From Dyadobacter arcticus (GTDB lineage Bacteria; Bacteroidota; Bacteroidia; Cytophagales; Spirosomataceae), in NCBI RefSeq assembly GCF_011762185.1, contig NZ_JAASQJ010000001.1, positions 310,001-374,000 of the forward strand: 64,000 nucleotides of DNA, written 5' to 3'. Position 1 is the first letter of the stretch. Each line of letters begins with the position of its first letter. The notes under the pieces were generated by a model. The model was not told where the DNA came from. It ran no database searches and saw nothing but the letters and a program-made list of their open reading frames with translations. Made by a program: the position numbers and the translations under genes. Positions 26,220 through 34,698 of the stretch are shown here, one piece after another.

Positions 26220-26627
26220 TTAAAAATTTTCCAGTTTCGCTTCGTTAATCTCCACGCTCGAAGCAGTGATCGTGAGGCAGGTAATGAAATTCTGCAACCG
26301 ATTTTTCAAAGCTTTATCCAAATCGTCAGTACCGTCGTCAAACATTTCCACAAACTCGGTGCATACCGAATCCTTGAAACTCAGTGTCTTGAACGAGCCC
26401 GTTTCACCGAACTGCTCCACGGTTAGATCATATTTCTGTGAAGGCTTATTGGCCCACTCGATCAGAAAATCGTCAAGCACCATTTCAAGCTCCATATACA
26501 AATGCGCCCACTGGATCGGCGACGTGATAGACATCGCCTCGTCCACCGTTTGATGTAACTCAAACCGCATAAACATGACGCTGTACTCATGCTCGCCGTC
26601 GATTTTTAGCGTTGTGCTGAATGCCAC
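26220..26627 (-). CDS. tssD: Hcp/TssD tube protein, paralog 3 (GTG start)
   Basis: A start at the GTG at 26625-26627 is preferred. The open frame reaches 26699, but its first 24 codons are made of the GAATGAGT repeat and are not Hcp-like. From the GTG the protein has 135 residues, beginning MAFSTTLKIDGEHEYSVMFM, the usual Hcp N-terminal pattern in this phylum. It continues with LEMVLDDFLIEWANKPSQKYDL and FKDSVCTEFVEMF. Three diverged Hcp proteins in one cluster suggest separate roles or cargo. The repeat array lies directly upstream. Confidence 0.8.
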   Translation of the reverse strand: MAFSTTLKIDGEHEYSVMFMRFELHQTVDEAMSITSPIQWAHLYMELEMVLDDFLIEWANKPSQKYDLTVEQFGETGSFKTLSFKDSVCTEFVEMFDDGTDDLDKALKNRLQNFITCLTITASSVEINEAKLENF

Positions 26628-26636
26628 TTTTAATGT

Positions 26637-26718
26637 GAAATGAGTGAATGACTGAATGACTGAATGAGTGAATGAAGAGTTAAAAAAATATTCACTCATT
26701 CACTCATTCGCTCATTCA
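26637..26718. repeat. GAATGAGT-type short repeat array with inverted halves
   Basis: The first half (GAATGACT/GAATGAGT units) and the second half (ATTCACTCATTC units) are reverse complements of each other around an A-rich centre near 26680. The RNA could fold into a long hairpin. It lies between tssC and hcp paralog 3. A similar array occurs on the other side of tssC. Confidence 0.75.
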
Positions 26719-26726
26719 AAATTTCC

Positions 26727-28100
26727 TTATTGCTGCGCATATTCCGCTGCCCATTCCGCCGCATCCAGATCATCTCCTTTTTGGCCAGTTAATGCGATCA
26801 TGAAATTTTTGGCAGGGAAATAAGGGACCATATGGATGTCCAGGTAGACCTTATCCTTTTGGTTTTTATCCTGTTCAAAACGCATTACGCTGAATTTCTC
26901 AATCAGCTTACCTGGGCCGGTAACGCTATCCAAAAACTTGATAATCTGCTTTTTAAGATCGTTTTTGGTATTGTAATCGAAGTTTTCAAAAGCCCTGCGG
27001 TTCAGAAAATCGATGAGTACTTTGGTGATGTAGTCGAACACCCGTACGACCGAATAAGTCTGCAAACCAACGTTATCGCCATTGAACAATGTTTTGGCAG
27101 AGAAGGCCATTACTTTGCTGTATTCATTCACCATGGGTATCAATCCCATTTTTTCAAGATCGGCGATCTCGGATTTTTTCAATGGAAAACGAACGCCGTC
27201 CACTTCGCTGAGTGTTCCGTGCTTTTTACCAGCAGCCACCTGCGACATGAGGGTTTTATACAGGTTTCCGGCCAATGCAGTGGATGGCGGAATGTATAAG
27301 TCATCTTCCTCGCCGAGATCCGCATGTTTTGCACGGCCCACCAGCCAGTTGCAGGTCATCATTACATTGGACAAATGTGCCGCCCCGCCGGTAAGGTTAG
27401 CGGATTCAAAAAGCTCCATAACATCCTCTGGTGCATCCAAATGCATAAAATCTGTCACCAGCATGGTTTTGTTTTTATAAGCCATTTTGGCCCACTTGTC
27501 CACCACTTTTCCTGAACCCATATATCCAGGTACGTTCAGAATAGAATAGTTTTCACGGAGATCGAGACGATCGAATTTCGCGGCAAGCTCTTCTCCTACT
27601 GCATCGATAAAAGTGGTTACGTCCAGATCCTGCAATTGATCGGGCGCCGCATTCAGGAATGTAACATTCTTCACTTTTTCCTGATCGGTGTTCTTGAAAA
27701 ACATCGCTACCGAACGGTACGACTGTTCCAGCGGACGTACCTGCTCCACCGCTTTTCCCAGATTTTCTTTCAATGATTCGAAGGCCGTATCTGCCTGTTT
27801 CTGACCAGCTTCGATCATATCAGGCACGGAATCCCCACTGCTCAGCAGCTCCGACCAGAGTTCCAGCCGCTTCTTAAGTTGCTGGCGTTCTTTCTTTTTA
27901 TCCGCTTCTGTCAGGAATATCTTTTTACGTGCTTTCTTTTCAGGATTAATGTTGGCTGCGCCTTCGATGATGGTTTCTACCAGATCGTAGCCTCCATATT
28001 TGGCAAGAAGAGGCAGGCCGGCTTCGAGAGGTACTGCTGTGCGTTCCTTCAGCGCACTTGAAGAGGATTCTGGGGACGATTCGTTTAGATTTGATGCCAT
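26727..28100 (-). CDS. tssC: Type VI secretion sheath protein TssC
   Basis: This 457-residue protein is the large subunit of the contractile sheath. Motifs include PLEQSYRSVAMFFKNTDQEKV, KMAYKNKTMLVTDFMHLD, NVMMTCNWLVGRAKHADLGEE and LRRAFENFDYNTKND-like helices toward the C-terminus. Length agrees with TssC (about 450-500). The gene follows tssB on the same strand, as always, but the usually tight gap is expanded to 158 bp by a repeat array. Confidence 0.93.
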   Translation of the reverse strand: MASNLNESSPESSSSALKERTAVPLEAGLPLLAKYGGYDLVETIIEGAANINPEKKARKKIFLTEADKKKERQQLKKRLELWSELLSSGDSVPDMIEAGQKQADTAFESLKENLGKAVEQVRPLEQSYRSVAMFFKNTDQEKVKNVTFLNAAPDQLQDLDVTTFIDAVGEELAAKFDRLDLRENYSILNVPGYMGSGKVVDKWAKMAYKNKTMLVTDFMHLDAPEDVMELFESANLTGGAAHLSNVMMTCNWLVGRAKHADLGEEDDLYIPPSTALAGNLYKTLMSQVAAGKKHGTLSEVDGVRFPLKKSEIADLEKMGLIPMVNEYSKVMAFSAKTLFNGDNVGLQTYSVVRVFDYITKVLIDFLNRRAFENFDYNTKNDLKKQIIKFLDSVTGPGKLIEKFSVMRFEQDKNQKDKVYLDIHMVPYFPAKNFMIALTGQKGDDLDAAEWAAEYAQQ

Positions 28101-28104
28101 GTCA

Positions 28105-28254
28105 ATGTTGAATGATTGAATGAAATAATGAGTGAATGACCGAATGAGTGAATGAGTGAATGTTAAAATGAGTGAATGGTTATTGCGTGGCGGAATGGTG
28201 GAATGTCTAGTTTTACTTTATTCAGTCATTCAATCATTCACTCATTCACTCATT
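28105..28254. repeat. Second GAATGAGT-type repeat array between tssB and tssC
   Basis: Units GAATGAGT/GAATGACC (28108-28165) face units ATTCAGTC/ATTCACTC (28219-28254) in inverted orientation. About 50 bp of unrelated sequence, including GGCGGAATGGTGGAATG, lies between. The same unit occurs at 26637-26718 on the other side of tssC. Confidence 0.75.
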
Positions 28255-28258
28255 GTTT

Positions 28259-28708
28259 TCAGCCCGCTTCTTCCAACTCGTTGATGAGCGTCTGAAAAAC
28301 TCCCAATAATGCTGCTTTCGCTTCCGGCTTTTCCAGGGCGGCTTTGAGGATTTTATTTACCTTCAAATGTCTCACAACCTGCTGGTAAGCTTCATTTCTT
28401 GCATCCAAGTCCTGTAAAAAGGCACTTTGTGCGATGATGCCTTTTTTACCAAAATCGCCCAAATTCTTAAACCGGAGATTTTCGTTGATCAGGCTTCCGT
28501 CGGATGTGATAAATTCCACTTCCGCTTCCGGCTGGTAATGCGCAAAAACCTCTTCTGTTGTTTTCAGATCGTAGACCATTTGTGGCCTGGGTGACGGGTC
28601 GCCGGTTAATTGGCTGGCAAAAAGCGTTCTGTTTTGTGGGATATCCGCAATGCCCTCACTGGACTGGTCGATTTTGCGTTCATTTCCACCTATTCCGTAG
28701 TTGAACAT
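28259..28708 (-). CDS. tssB: Type VI secretion sheath protein TssB
   Basis: This 149-residue protein is the small sheath subunit that pairs with TssC. Its sequence closely follows the Bacteroidota TssB pattern: MFNYGIGGNERKIDQSSEG, IPQNRTLFASQLTGD, TTEEVFAHYQPEAEVEF and KNLGDFGKKGIIAQSAFL. Length matches the family. It follows the PAAR gene by 43 bp. Confidence 0.93.
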   Translation of the reverse strand: MFNYGIGGNERKIDQSSEGIADIPQNRTLFASQLTGDPSPRPQMVYDLKTTEEVFAHYQPEAEVEFITSDGSLINENLRFKNLGDFGKKGIIAQSAFLQDLDARNEAYQQVVRHLKVNKILKAALEKPEAKAALLGVFQTLINELEEAG

Positions 28709-28751
28709 AATTGTATATGGTTAAGAGTAATTTTATTAATACGTTTGATAA

Positions 28752-29051
28752 TCAGCCGATTAAAACCGTCGGGCAACCTAATACGATCGTTCCGCCATGC
28801 GCCGTGGAATCGCCCATTCTCGCCGCGGGCTTTCCACCAATCAACACAGTCGTCGAGCCCATTGCAATCACATCCGGCGGTCCCACACATACACACATAT
28901 CACCCATACATGCGGCGGGCACGCCTCCGACAAGTACCGTAGGCACACCCGGCGGCAGAACAGGCCCGCCCACATGCGGAACAGGCGGCGTTCCGGGCGT
29001 AACCATCGGGCAAACATGCATATCTCCGATTCGTGCTGCTGGTTGGGACAT
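28752..29051 (-). CDS. PAAR-repeat spike tip protein
   Basis: This is a 99-residue protein made almost wholly of PAAR-type repeats: QPAARIGDMHVC at the start, VGGVPAACMGDMCVC in the middle and IGGKPAARMGDSTAHGG near the end. PAAR proteins form a metal-bound cone that caps the VgrG spike and can join effectors to it. No toxin domain is fused, so cargo would be carried separately. The plus-strand frame over the same bases is a shadow. Confidence 0.93.
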   Translation of the reverse strand: MSQPAARIGDMHVCPMVTPGTPPVPHVGGPVLPPGVPTVLVGGVPAACMGDMCVCVGPPDVIAMGSTTVLIGGKPAARMGDSTAHGGTIVLGCPTVLIG

Positions 29052-29058
29052 TAGTGTT

Positions 29059-29183
29059 GAGCTTTTAGCTGTTAGCCTTTAGCTAATAGCTTTTTTGACA
29101 ATTGGCCTTTTTAAGTATTCTTTGTTCCTGCAGAGGCTTGCAGTCACTTTGGCTAACAGCTAATAGCTAACAGCTCATAGCTT
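29059..29183. repeat. AGCTAATAGC/GCTAACAGC inverted repeat block
   Basis: AGCTGTTAGCCTTTAGCTAATAGC on one side (29068-29090) faces GGCTAACAGC and TAATAGCTAACAGCTCATAGC on the other (29151-29181). The block could form a large hairpin. A related AGCTAA-rich stretch occurs at 11643-11665 after the 89-residue gene, so this is probably a dispersed family. It lies between the PAAR gene and the next exported-protein gene. Confidence 0.7.
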
Positions 29184-29187
29184 TTTC

Positions 29188-30186
29188 CTACCTCCCCTTC
29201 GCCGTCTTAAAATCAAATATCGAACTCACTGACAGACCGATTCCGACTGCGGCGGCGCCGATGGATATGAACGCACCTGGTTTCGCGTAACTCGTGAATC
29301 CTTCCGATTCTGCGATCTTGTTTTTATAATCCTTGTAATCTTTGTTGAGCATACTGTAAGTCACTGCCCCAAATGCAAGGGCTGCTACGCCTGCTCCCAG
29401 TTTAATAGCGCCCCATTTCCTGGCTTGCTGGATCTCTGCCTGGCTCAGCTGACTAATTTGTTGTGAAACTTGCTCGGTTTGCCTGGTTTGTTCCGGTGTT
29501 GCTACCGGCTTTTTATCCGTAGGCTGCGCTACAATGGGTTCCTTTTTACGCTGTAATGAATCGTAAGTAGCTGATGGTTTGGGCGTAATCGGTACTGCTT
29601 TTGCGTTTTCGGTGGAATTGAATGCAATACGCGTAAGGGATACGATCCAGTCATTTCCCGATTTGTCTGCCCGCAGCTCAGCTACCCGGGATATGGGCTG
29701 GAAAGGCGTGTTATCGCGGTTGCTTTTTCCTTTGAAATGCTGGGTGTAAAAGACTTTTACAAATGGGTACTTATCCACTTTTACGTCGCCTACTACCAGG
29801 TTTGTAAATTCGATGGTATTGGTTTCGGTTTTGGTATAAAACAGGTCGAAATTGCTGAGGTACTTTTCAATGGGCGTGTCCAATCCTGGCGCGCTAACCC
29901 TGTTTTTGGGATCGGTATCGTCCTCTACAATCACCCCGTCATTGACGAAGATTTGATCATTACTTGGCATATAGCTGTTCATCATCAGGTAGCGACGCTC
30001 GTAATTGCTAAGGTCTTCATTGGCGATCGCATTCAAAAGGTCATTCAAACCCTTTATCTTCTCTCTCGCAAGAACCCGTATCTCATCTGCATCCTTCCGA
30101 CTAAGGGGTTGTGCAAAGCTCTGGCCCACCGAAAGTATGCCCAATACCAGCAATACCTGCCATCTCACATTTGTAAAATTCCTCAT
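29188..30186 (-). CDS. Exported protein with two C-terminal membrane segments, possible T6SS anchor part
   Basis: The ATG at 30184-30186 is preferred; it gives 332 residues with a signal peptide (VLLVLGILSVGQSFAQ) and lies 4 bp after the OmpA-domain gene. The body is charged and helical to residue 60, then beta-rich. A Pro/Gln-rich linker (KEPIVAQPTDKKP) leads to two Gly/Ala-rich hydrophobic segments near residues 260-280 and 305-328 (IKLGAGVAALAFGAV; FISIGAAAVGIGLSV). No family is recognised. Its position in the tss operon suggests a role in crossing the envelope, perhaps comparable to TssP, TssQ or TssR. Confidence 0.7.
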   Translation of the reverse strand: MRNFTNVRWQVLLVLGILSVGQSFAQPLSRKDADEIRVLAREKIKGLNDLLNAIANEDLSNYERRYLMMNSYMPSNDQIFVNDGVIVEDDTDPKNRVSAPGLDTPIEKYLSNFDLFYTKTETNTIEFTNLVVGDVKVDKYPFVKVFYTQHFKGKSNRDNTPFQPISRVAELRADKSGNDWIVSLTRIAFNSTENAKAVPITPKPSATYDSLQRKKEPIVAQPTDKKPVATPEQTRQTEQVSQQISQLSQAEIQQARKWGAIKLGAGVAALAFGAVTYSMLNKDYKDYKNKIAESEGFTSYAKPGAFISIGAAAVGIGLSVSSIFDFKTAKGR

Positions 30187-30190
30187 GATT

Positions 30191-31498
30191 TCAATTACTT
30201 TTTTCCTGTAAATCAATTATTTGAACCTCTACACGCCTGTTTTTTCGCCGATTTTCTTCCGTATCATTTGGGACGACGGGATGCTTGCTACCAACACCCG
30301 ACGCCGTAATTGCACTTTCCGGAACACCTTTATTCATTAAGTATTTCGTGATCACCCTTACCCGATATTCAGACAATGTCACATTCAAACCGGGGTTCCC
30401 GACATTATCCGTATGACCAGTGATCCGCAATGCTTTATCCCGGTTTTCGAGGATATAGCTCGCCACCGAATCCAGATAAGTCCGTGATTGCACCGGTAAT
30501 TTGTAATCGCTTCTTGGAAAATAGAGCGTCTTGCCGGAAGCTACGATCCCCTTCCTATTAATTGGTTTTTCAGCAATAGCAACAGGCGTTTCTCTTTCCG
30601 GAATCCGCAGCGATTTCAATGTTAAACCTTCTTTCAGCGACGCCACGGCGGTACTGAATTCTTTCTGATTTGCCCCACCAACTCCCAGATTGTACGACTT
30701 TCCTGGTGCGACTTCGGCAAAATAATGTCCGTCATTGACCCGGTGCAATGGTACTGCCGAATTGTTTTCTTCCAATAACTGGAATTGAACTCCCGAACTG
30801 GCATTGATAATATTGACCGACAGCATTGAATGCTGTTTATTGAGTTTGATAATGTAGGTCCTGGGCTCCTGATCCGTTTTGTCCAATATGAGGTTCCCGT
30901 TATATGCTTGATAACCAGCGGATTTCACCTCCATGGCCACAATATCCTTCTCTGTAAAAATGATCTCCGCAGAGGGTTTTGAAACAAGCAGGTTAATGCA
31001 ATCCTTTTTCTGTTTTTGGGTATAATAAAGACATATTTCAGCAGGTAAGGCCTGGTTGGACATAGCATCTTTCACCTCAAACCGTCTGATAATCGACGTC
31101 TGCGCTTTGGTCGTATCCTTCAATTCAAAATGGGTCTGCTCGGATTGCGCATACGGTTCATCGCTGGTTTGCTTGCCCAATGGCATCAATGCAAATGTCA
31201 CGAAATAGGTACCTTCCAGTTTGGAATCGGCATTCAAAGGAATGTGCAGCGACTGGTGCTTGGAGGCTTCAATAGTAATTACAGATACATTGCAAGGCAT
31301 TTCTACATTAAAAACACCTGATGAATCTGTTTTTCCCAGCCGTACTTTTCCCTGGTCTGTTTTCACCGAGATACTGGCAACGACAGGAACAGTACCGGTA
31401 ATTTCCGTCACATTTCCAGCAAGGAAGCCGCATTGCGCATGCAGCGAAGTCCAGGCGACTGCAAACAATTTAGCCAAGAAAAACCGACTGTATCTCAT
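30191..31498 (-). CDS. Exported OmpA-domain protein in the T6SS operon
   Basis: This 435-residue protein has an N-terminal hydrophobic stretch, a beta-sandwich-like segment (SISVKTDQGKVRLGKTDSSGVF) and a C-terminal OmpA/MotB domain from about residue 310. The peptidoglycan-binding motif is ITGHTDNVGNPGLNVTLSEYRVRVI, followed by NDTEENRRKNRRVEVQI. Such domains hold proteins to the cell wall. In a T6SS cluster without TssJLM this would be a natural envelope anchor, perhaps the counterpart of the peptidoglycan-binding TssR. It overlaps the upstream gene by 4 bp (ATGA), so the two are coupled. Confidence 0.85.
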   Translation of the reverse strand: MRYSRFFLAKLFAVAWTSLHAQCGFLAGNVTEITGTVPVVASISVKTDQGKVRLGKTDSSGVFNVEMPCNVSVITIEASKHQSLHIPLNADSKLEGTYFVTFALMPLGKQTSDEPYAQSEQTHFELKDTTKAQTSIIRRFEVKDAMSNQALPAEICLYYTQKQKKDCINLLVSKPSAEIIFTEKDIVAMEVKSAGYQAYNGNLILDKTDQEPRTYIIKLNKQHSMLSVNIINASSGVQFQLLEENNSAVPLHRVNDGHYFAEVAPGKSYNLGVGGANQKEFSTAVASLKEGLTLKSLRIPERETPVAIAEKPINRKGIVASGKTLYFPRSDYKLPVQSRTYLDSVASYILENRDKALRITGHTDNVGNPGLNVTLSEYRVRVITKYLMNKGVPESAITASGVGSKHPVVPNDTEENRRKNRRVEVQIIDLQEKSN

Positions 31499-32619
31499 TG
31501 TCCCTCGCTGGTTTCAACACCTATATTTCCCAGTAATACCTCCCAGTTCACCGTATCTTTTCCATCAATGGTTTTCTGATACGATTCCAGTTTCACGCGG
31601 ATGTTTTTCTTGGTGATATCCCCGTAAGCAACCTTCCCATTGGCCGCAAATCCTTCGAAGACCTGCTGCGCCGCGATAATGCCGTAATAATTCCCATCCG
31701 CCTCCTGTTTTAGCTCACTCACATACTTGACCTCATTCCACGTAATGTTGATCTTGCTGTAAGGCAACAGTTTCAGCCTGTTCAGATATTCTTTAACGGG
31801 ATACTTCTTTACGCCCTTAGAAGAACTGACTGCAACCGTGGCCTGTGGTTCAAAAAGGCTCAAAGCCTGCTGCACAGCCTTATTTTTCTCTTCCGACTTC
31901 ATACTTTTATTGCCTATAATCCGCAGGTAAGAGGTAAATTCATCCACTCTTCTGATCCCTTTGGCGCTGTAATCCTTCACTTCCGTAGCTGTCAAAAATG
32001 GCTTTGCCGGCTCTTTGGGTGGCTCAGGTTTTTCTTGTTGTTTCGCGACAGGTTGTTGTGTTTTTGGTTTTTCCTGCTCCTTTCGAACAATCTCACGCTC
32101 TTTCTTTTCAATTTCTTTGTGGGCCAACGCCAGCAAAGGGGCTACATCCACCACATCGCGCAGGATTTCGTGACGTCCGTCCTTATAAATCACAGCTGCA
32201 ACTTCCTCTTTGCTAATGGATGCAGCATTACCTTCGCTTGTCAGATAGTTGATCACCTCATCGCTTTCGTAGGATATAGAACCCGCCATGACCGTCAGCG
32301 GAACGCTCTTGATAATGATATCCTGGCTTACATTTCTCGGGGGAGATTTGTAAAAAGCTTCGATCTGGTTTTGGGCTTTGGACGCATTTTCACTGAGCTC
32401 GGAAATGACCATAAACTGGCCGCTGGCTGCAAAAACCACTAAAAATCGCTTTCTATGATATATTCTGGGGATGCCGTCAGCGGCGATCCATTCCAGTTTA
32501 CTATCCATGGCACGGCTCAGTTTGGCTTGAACAGGATTTCCATTATCCAGCCAAATCCGGTCCTGCGCCACAGAGGCAAGCGTGAGAAAAACACATATAA
32601 GGGTAACGAAGTACTTCAT
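31495..32619 (-). CDS. Exported protein of unknown function in the T6SS operon
   Basis: This is a 374-residue protein with a clean signal peptide (MKYFVTLICVFLTLASVAQ). The N-terminal part repeats a beta-strand pattern (WIAADGIPRIYHRKRFLVVFAASGQF). A Glu/Lys/Pro-rich linker (about residues 165-205, with EKPKTQQPVAKQQEKPEPP) could span the periplasm. The C-terminal domain ends with LLGNIGVETSEGQ. No family is recognised. It is translationally coupled to the OmpA-domain gene, so the two products probably act together. Confidence 0.7.
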   Translation of the reverse strand: MKYFVTLICVFLTLASVAQDRIWLDNGNPVQAKLSRAMDSKLEWIAADGIPRIYHRKRFLVVFAASGQFMVISELSENASKAQNQIEAFYKSPPRNVSQDIIIKSVPLTVMAGSISYESDEVINYLTSEGNAASISKEEVAAVIYKDGRHEILRDVVDVAPLLALAHKEIEKKEREIVRKEQEKPKTQQPVAKQQEKPEPPKEPAKPFLTATEVKDYSAKGIRRVDEFTSYLRIIGNKSMKSEEKNKAVQQALSLFEPQATVAVSSSKGVKKYPVKEYLNRLKLLPYSKINITWNEVKYVSELKQEADGNYYGIIAAQQVFEGFAANGKVAYGDITKKNIRVKLESYQKTIDGKDTVNWEVLLGNIGVETSEGQ

Positions 32620-32628
32620 AATTCCGGG

Positions 32629-33453
32629 TTATTTATCATAAGCGATTAGGCTCACAGTCAAGTCCTTACCAACCAGCGATTCTATTTTCCATTTGCCATA
32701 CCTGCCTTCTTTCGTTTTGAAGGCAATTACCGTGTTGGCAGTACTTGTATTCATTAATATGGATATTGCCTCGGTCTTATAGTCCCTGATATTCAGCAGG
32801 TTCAGGTAGGTTAATGCATTAAAATCAACTACACCCAGATTTTTGAGAACCGTTCCGCCAACAGATGAGACGGACAGCACCGTTCCTCTTCCCGAAATGG
32901 TAAAAGTTTCCATGGTCACGTCCGTTTGCGCATCTCCCGATGCCACTACTTTCGCCTCATCCAGATCGTAAGGCGATGCGCCGGTAATAGCCACTTTAAC
33001 TGATACCTTACTGGTAAAAATACCAGGCTGATCGGTGGTTTTCACGCTCACAATTTCGCTCAAAGCAATTCCTCCGCCTTCGTTCCTCGCATAAGCAGCG
33101 ACATAATATTGGGTATTGGCCAGCAATCCACTGATTGTCTCATTTTGGATCGTCAACGGTAATGTGCCCGAAATTCCCAGCACTTTCACCGGACCTACTT
33201 CCACAGTCAGATTCTGATTTGTACCGTAAACCAGGCCATATTCTCTGATTAGCCCGCTCTTCTTCTCCTGTCTGGTATTCTTAAAATCGGGTTTATTGAT
33301 AGTTCCGCTTACCGTAATTTCAGTCCGTTTTACCGACACAACTTCCAATTGGGAAACGGCAGGGGCAAGCGGATCCACAGCAGAGAATATGCTGCAAGAA
33401 ACCAGAAGTCCTGAGAGCAAAATTGAGGCGGAAAAGGTCAAAAACTTTTTCAT
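32629..33453 (-). CDS. Lipoprotein with fibronectin-like repeat, paralog A
   Basis: This 274-residue protein has a lipoprotein signal (LLSGLLVSC, Cys at residue 20). After the lipobox comes VDPLAPAVSQLEVVSVKRTEITVSG, then NTRQEKKSGLIREYGLVYG and NTQYYVAAYARNEGGG, the pattern of a fibronectin type III-like fold as seen in many Bacteroidota surface proteins. It shares both blocks with the next gene, so the pair arose by duplication. An outer-membrane lipoprotein role in the secretion machine, such as TssQ fills elsewhere, is possible. Confidence 0.7.
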   Translation of the reverse strand: MKKFLTFSASILLSGLLVSCSIFSAVDPLAPAVSQLEVVSVKRTEITVSGTINKPDFKNTRQEKKSGLIREYGLVYGTNQNLTVEVGPVKVLGISGTLPLTIQNETISGLLANTQYYVAAYARNEGGGIALSEIVSVKTTDQPGIFTSKVSVKVAITGASPYDLDEAKVVASGDAQTDVTMETFTISGRGTVLSVSSVGGTVLKNLGVVDFNALTYLNLLNIRDYKTEAISILMNTSTANTVIAFKTKEGRYGKWKIESLVGKDLTVSLIAYDK

Positions 33454-33512
33454 AGTATCAGGGTTTTCCCCTAAGTGTAATGCCCTACGGATATCCGTAT
33501 ACGCAGGCCGTT

Positions 33513-34655
33513 TTAGTCATTATTATAAGTCACAATGGACACTTCCATGTTTCCAGAATACACATCGGTTTCGGTTCGCTCGGATCCTTTTGAATTGATA
33601 CGCATTTTGCCATAATGGCCAATGTTGGTCACATAGGCTACCACCGTGCCGTTTGAAAGCCGGTTACTTTTAGAAGTGTAGCTGCCATCAACAAAATCAA
33701 CTGAATATTTTAAAGACAACAAGTCAGAATATTTCAATGCTTTGAAATCAGTACCTGTATCCATGACAAAGAACTTCGCCCCATTTTTAGGGTAAATTCC
33801 GGCAGGTTGTCCATAAGGATACCAATACAGATCTTCGGTACCATTTCGCGATTGGATATCGCCGGTTTCCAGGTCATACGTGTTTGAGAAGTTCATCACG
33901 AATGTAGTGTCTTTCAAAACCGCTGGCTGGCCAGCCGTAAATGAAACAACATTGCCATAAGCGATACCCGCATTGGTTGTTGTATAAGCACGGGCATAAT
34001 ATAATGTTCCGCCAGACAGCCTTTCCAGCGTGGCCGTGTAGGTTCCTGTTTTCACGGAGCCAGTCACTTGTACTTTTGAATCGGTCACAACAGGAGTTTG
34101 ATTGGTAGAAGAATAGCAGACGCCGTAGTTGGTGATGGTTGCATTGCTATTTCCCATCGTTACGGTATAGTTAACGACTGCCGAATTCTGCTTTATGCCC
34201 GATACGCTGGTGGTTTTTATGGTTGGCAAGATGAAATTACCCGTTGTAAAACTGGCTACCGGTCCATAAATAATCCCTCCGCCTTCGTTTTTGGCATAAA
34301 CTCTGATGAAATATTTTTCCTGAGAAGAAAGCCGGGTGATCTGATCTTCCCAGTTGTAGGGCGATGCCATAATGTTCTGTCCCCCTTGCTCTACGTAACC
34401 ATTTTCAATTGTAGGATTATCCAGTATCCCGTACACAAAGCCAAAATCCTGGATTTTACCGCTTTTCTTTTCCTGCCGACTATTTTCCGCATCCGGGTCG
34501 GAAACCTGTGCACTTACCCTCACGCTGGTAGAGGTAACCTGCAGTATGGTAACTTCGGATACTTGAGGTGCCAGCGGATCAACCGGCCTGAACAAATTAC
34601 AGGCATTTAATAAAATGGCCAGGAACAGGAATAAATATTTGTTACGACTTTTCAT
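33513..34655 (-). CDS. Lipoprotein with fibronectin-like repeats, paralog B
   Basis: From the ATG at 34653-34655 the protein has 380 residues, with the lipoprotein signal FLFLAILLNAC. It contains the paralog A blocks (VDPLAPQVSEVTILQV, RQEKKSGKIQDFGFVYG, KYFIRVYAKNEGGG) and a second similar repeat (GTLYYARAYTTTNAGIAYG). The extra C-terminal domain has no counterpart in paralog A. No family name is certain. The shared start of both mature proteins (SIFSAVDPLAP / NLFRPVDPLAP) suggests a common binding site near the membrane. Confidence 0.7.
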   Translation of the reverse strand: MKSRNKYLFLFLAILLNACNLFRPVDPLAPQVSEVTILQVTSTSVRVSAQVSDPDAENSRQEKKSGKIQDFGFVYGILDNPTIENGYVEQGGQNIMASPYNWEDQITRLSSQEKYFIRVYAKNEGGGIIYGPVASFTTGNFILPTIKTTSVSGIKQNSAVVNYTVTMGNSNATITNYGVCYSSTNQTPVVTDSKVQVTGSVKTGTYTATLERLSGGTLYYARAYTTTNAGIAYGNVVSFTAGQPAVLKDTTFVMNFSNTYDLETGDIQSRNGTEDLYWYPYGQPAGIYPKNGAKFFVMDTGTDFKALKYSDLLSLKYSVDFVDGSYTSKSNRLSNGTVVAYVTNIGHYGKMRINSKGSERTETDVYSGNMEVSIVTYNND

Positions 34656-34698
34656 TTTTCTCTTAATTATTTTCCCAAAACACATTCCGAACAGTATC

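Noticed and set aside
26628-26699. Upstream ATG extension of the third hcp gene
   Set aside because: The extra 24 codons are encoded by the GAATGAGT repeat and are not Hcp-like; the GTG at 26627 gives the usual N-terminus.
26637-28254. CRISPR array
   Set aside because: The repeat units are only about 8 bp, abut without spacers and occur in both orientations; no cas genes are present.
28711-29082. Plus-strand frames opposite the PAAR gene
   Set aside because: The minus frame has clean PAAR repeats; the plus frames only reflect their repetitive bases.
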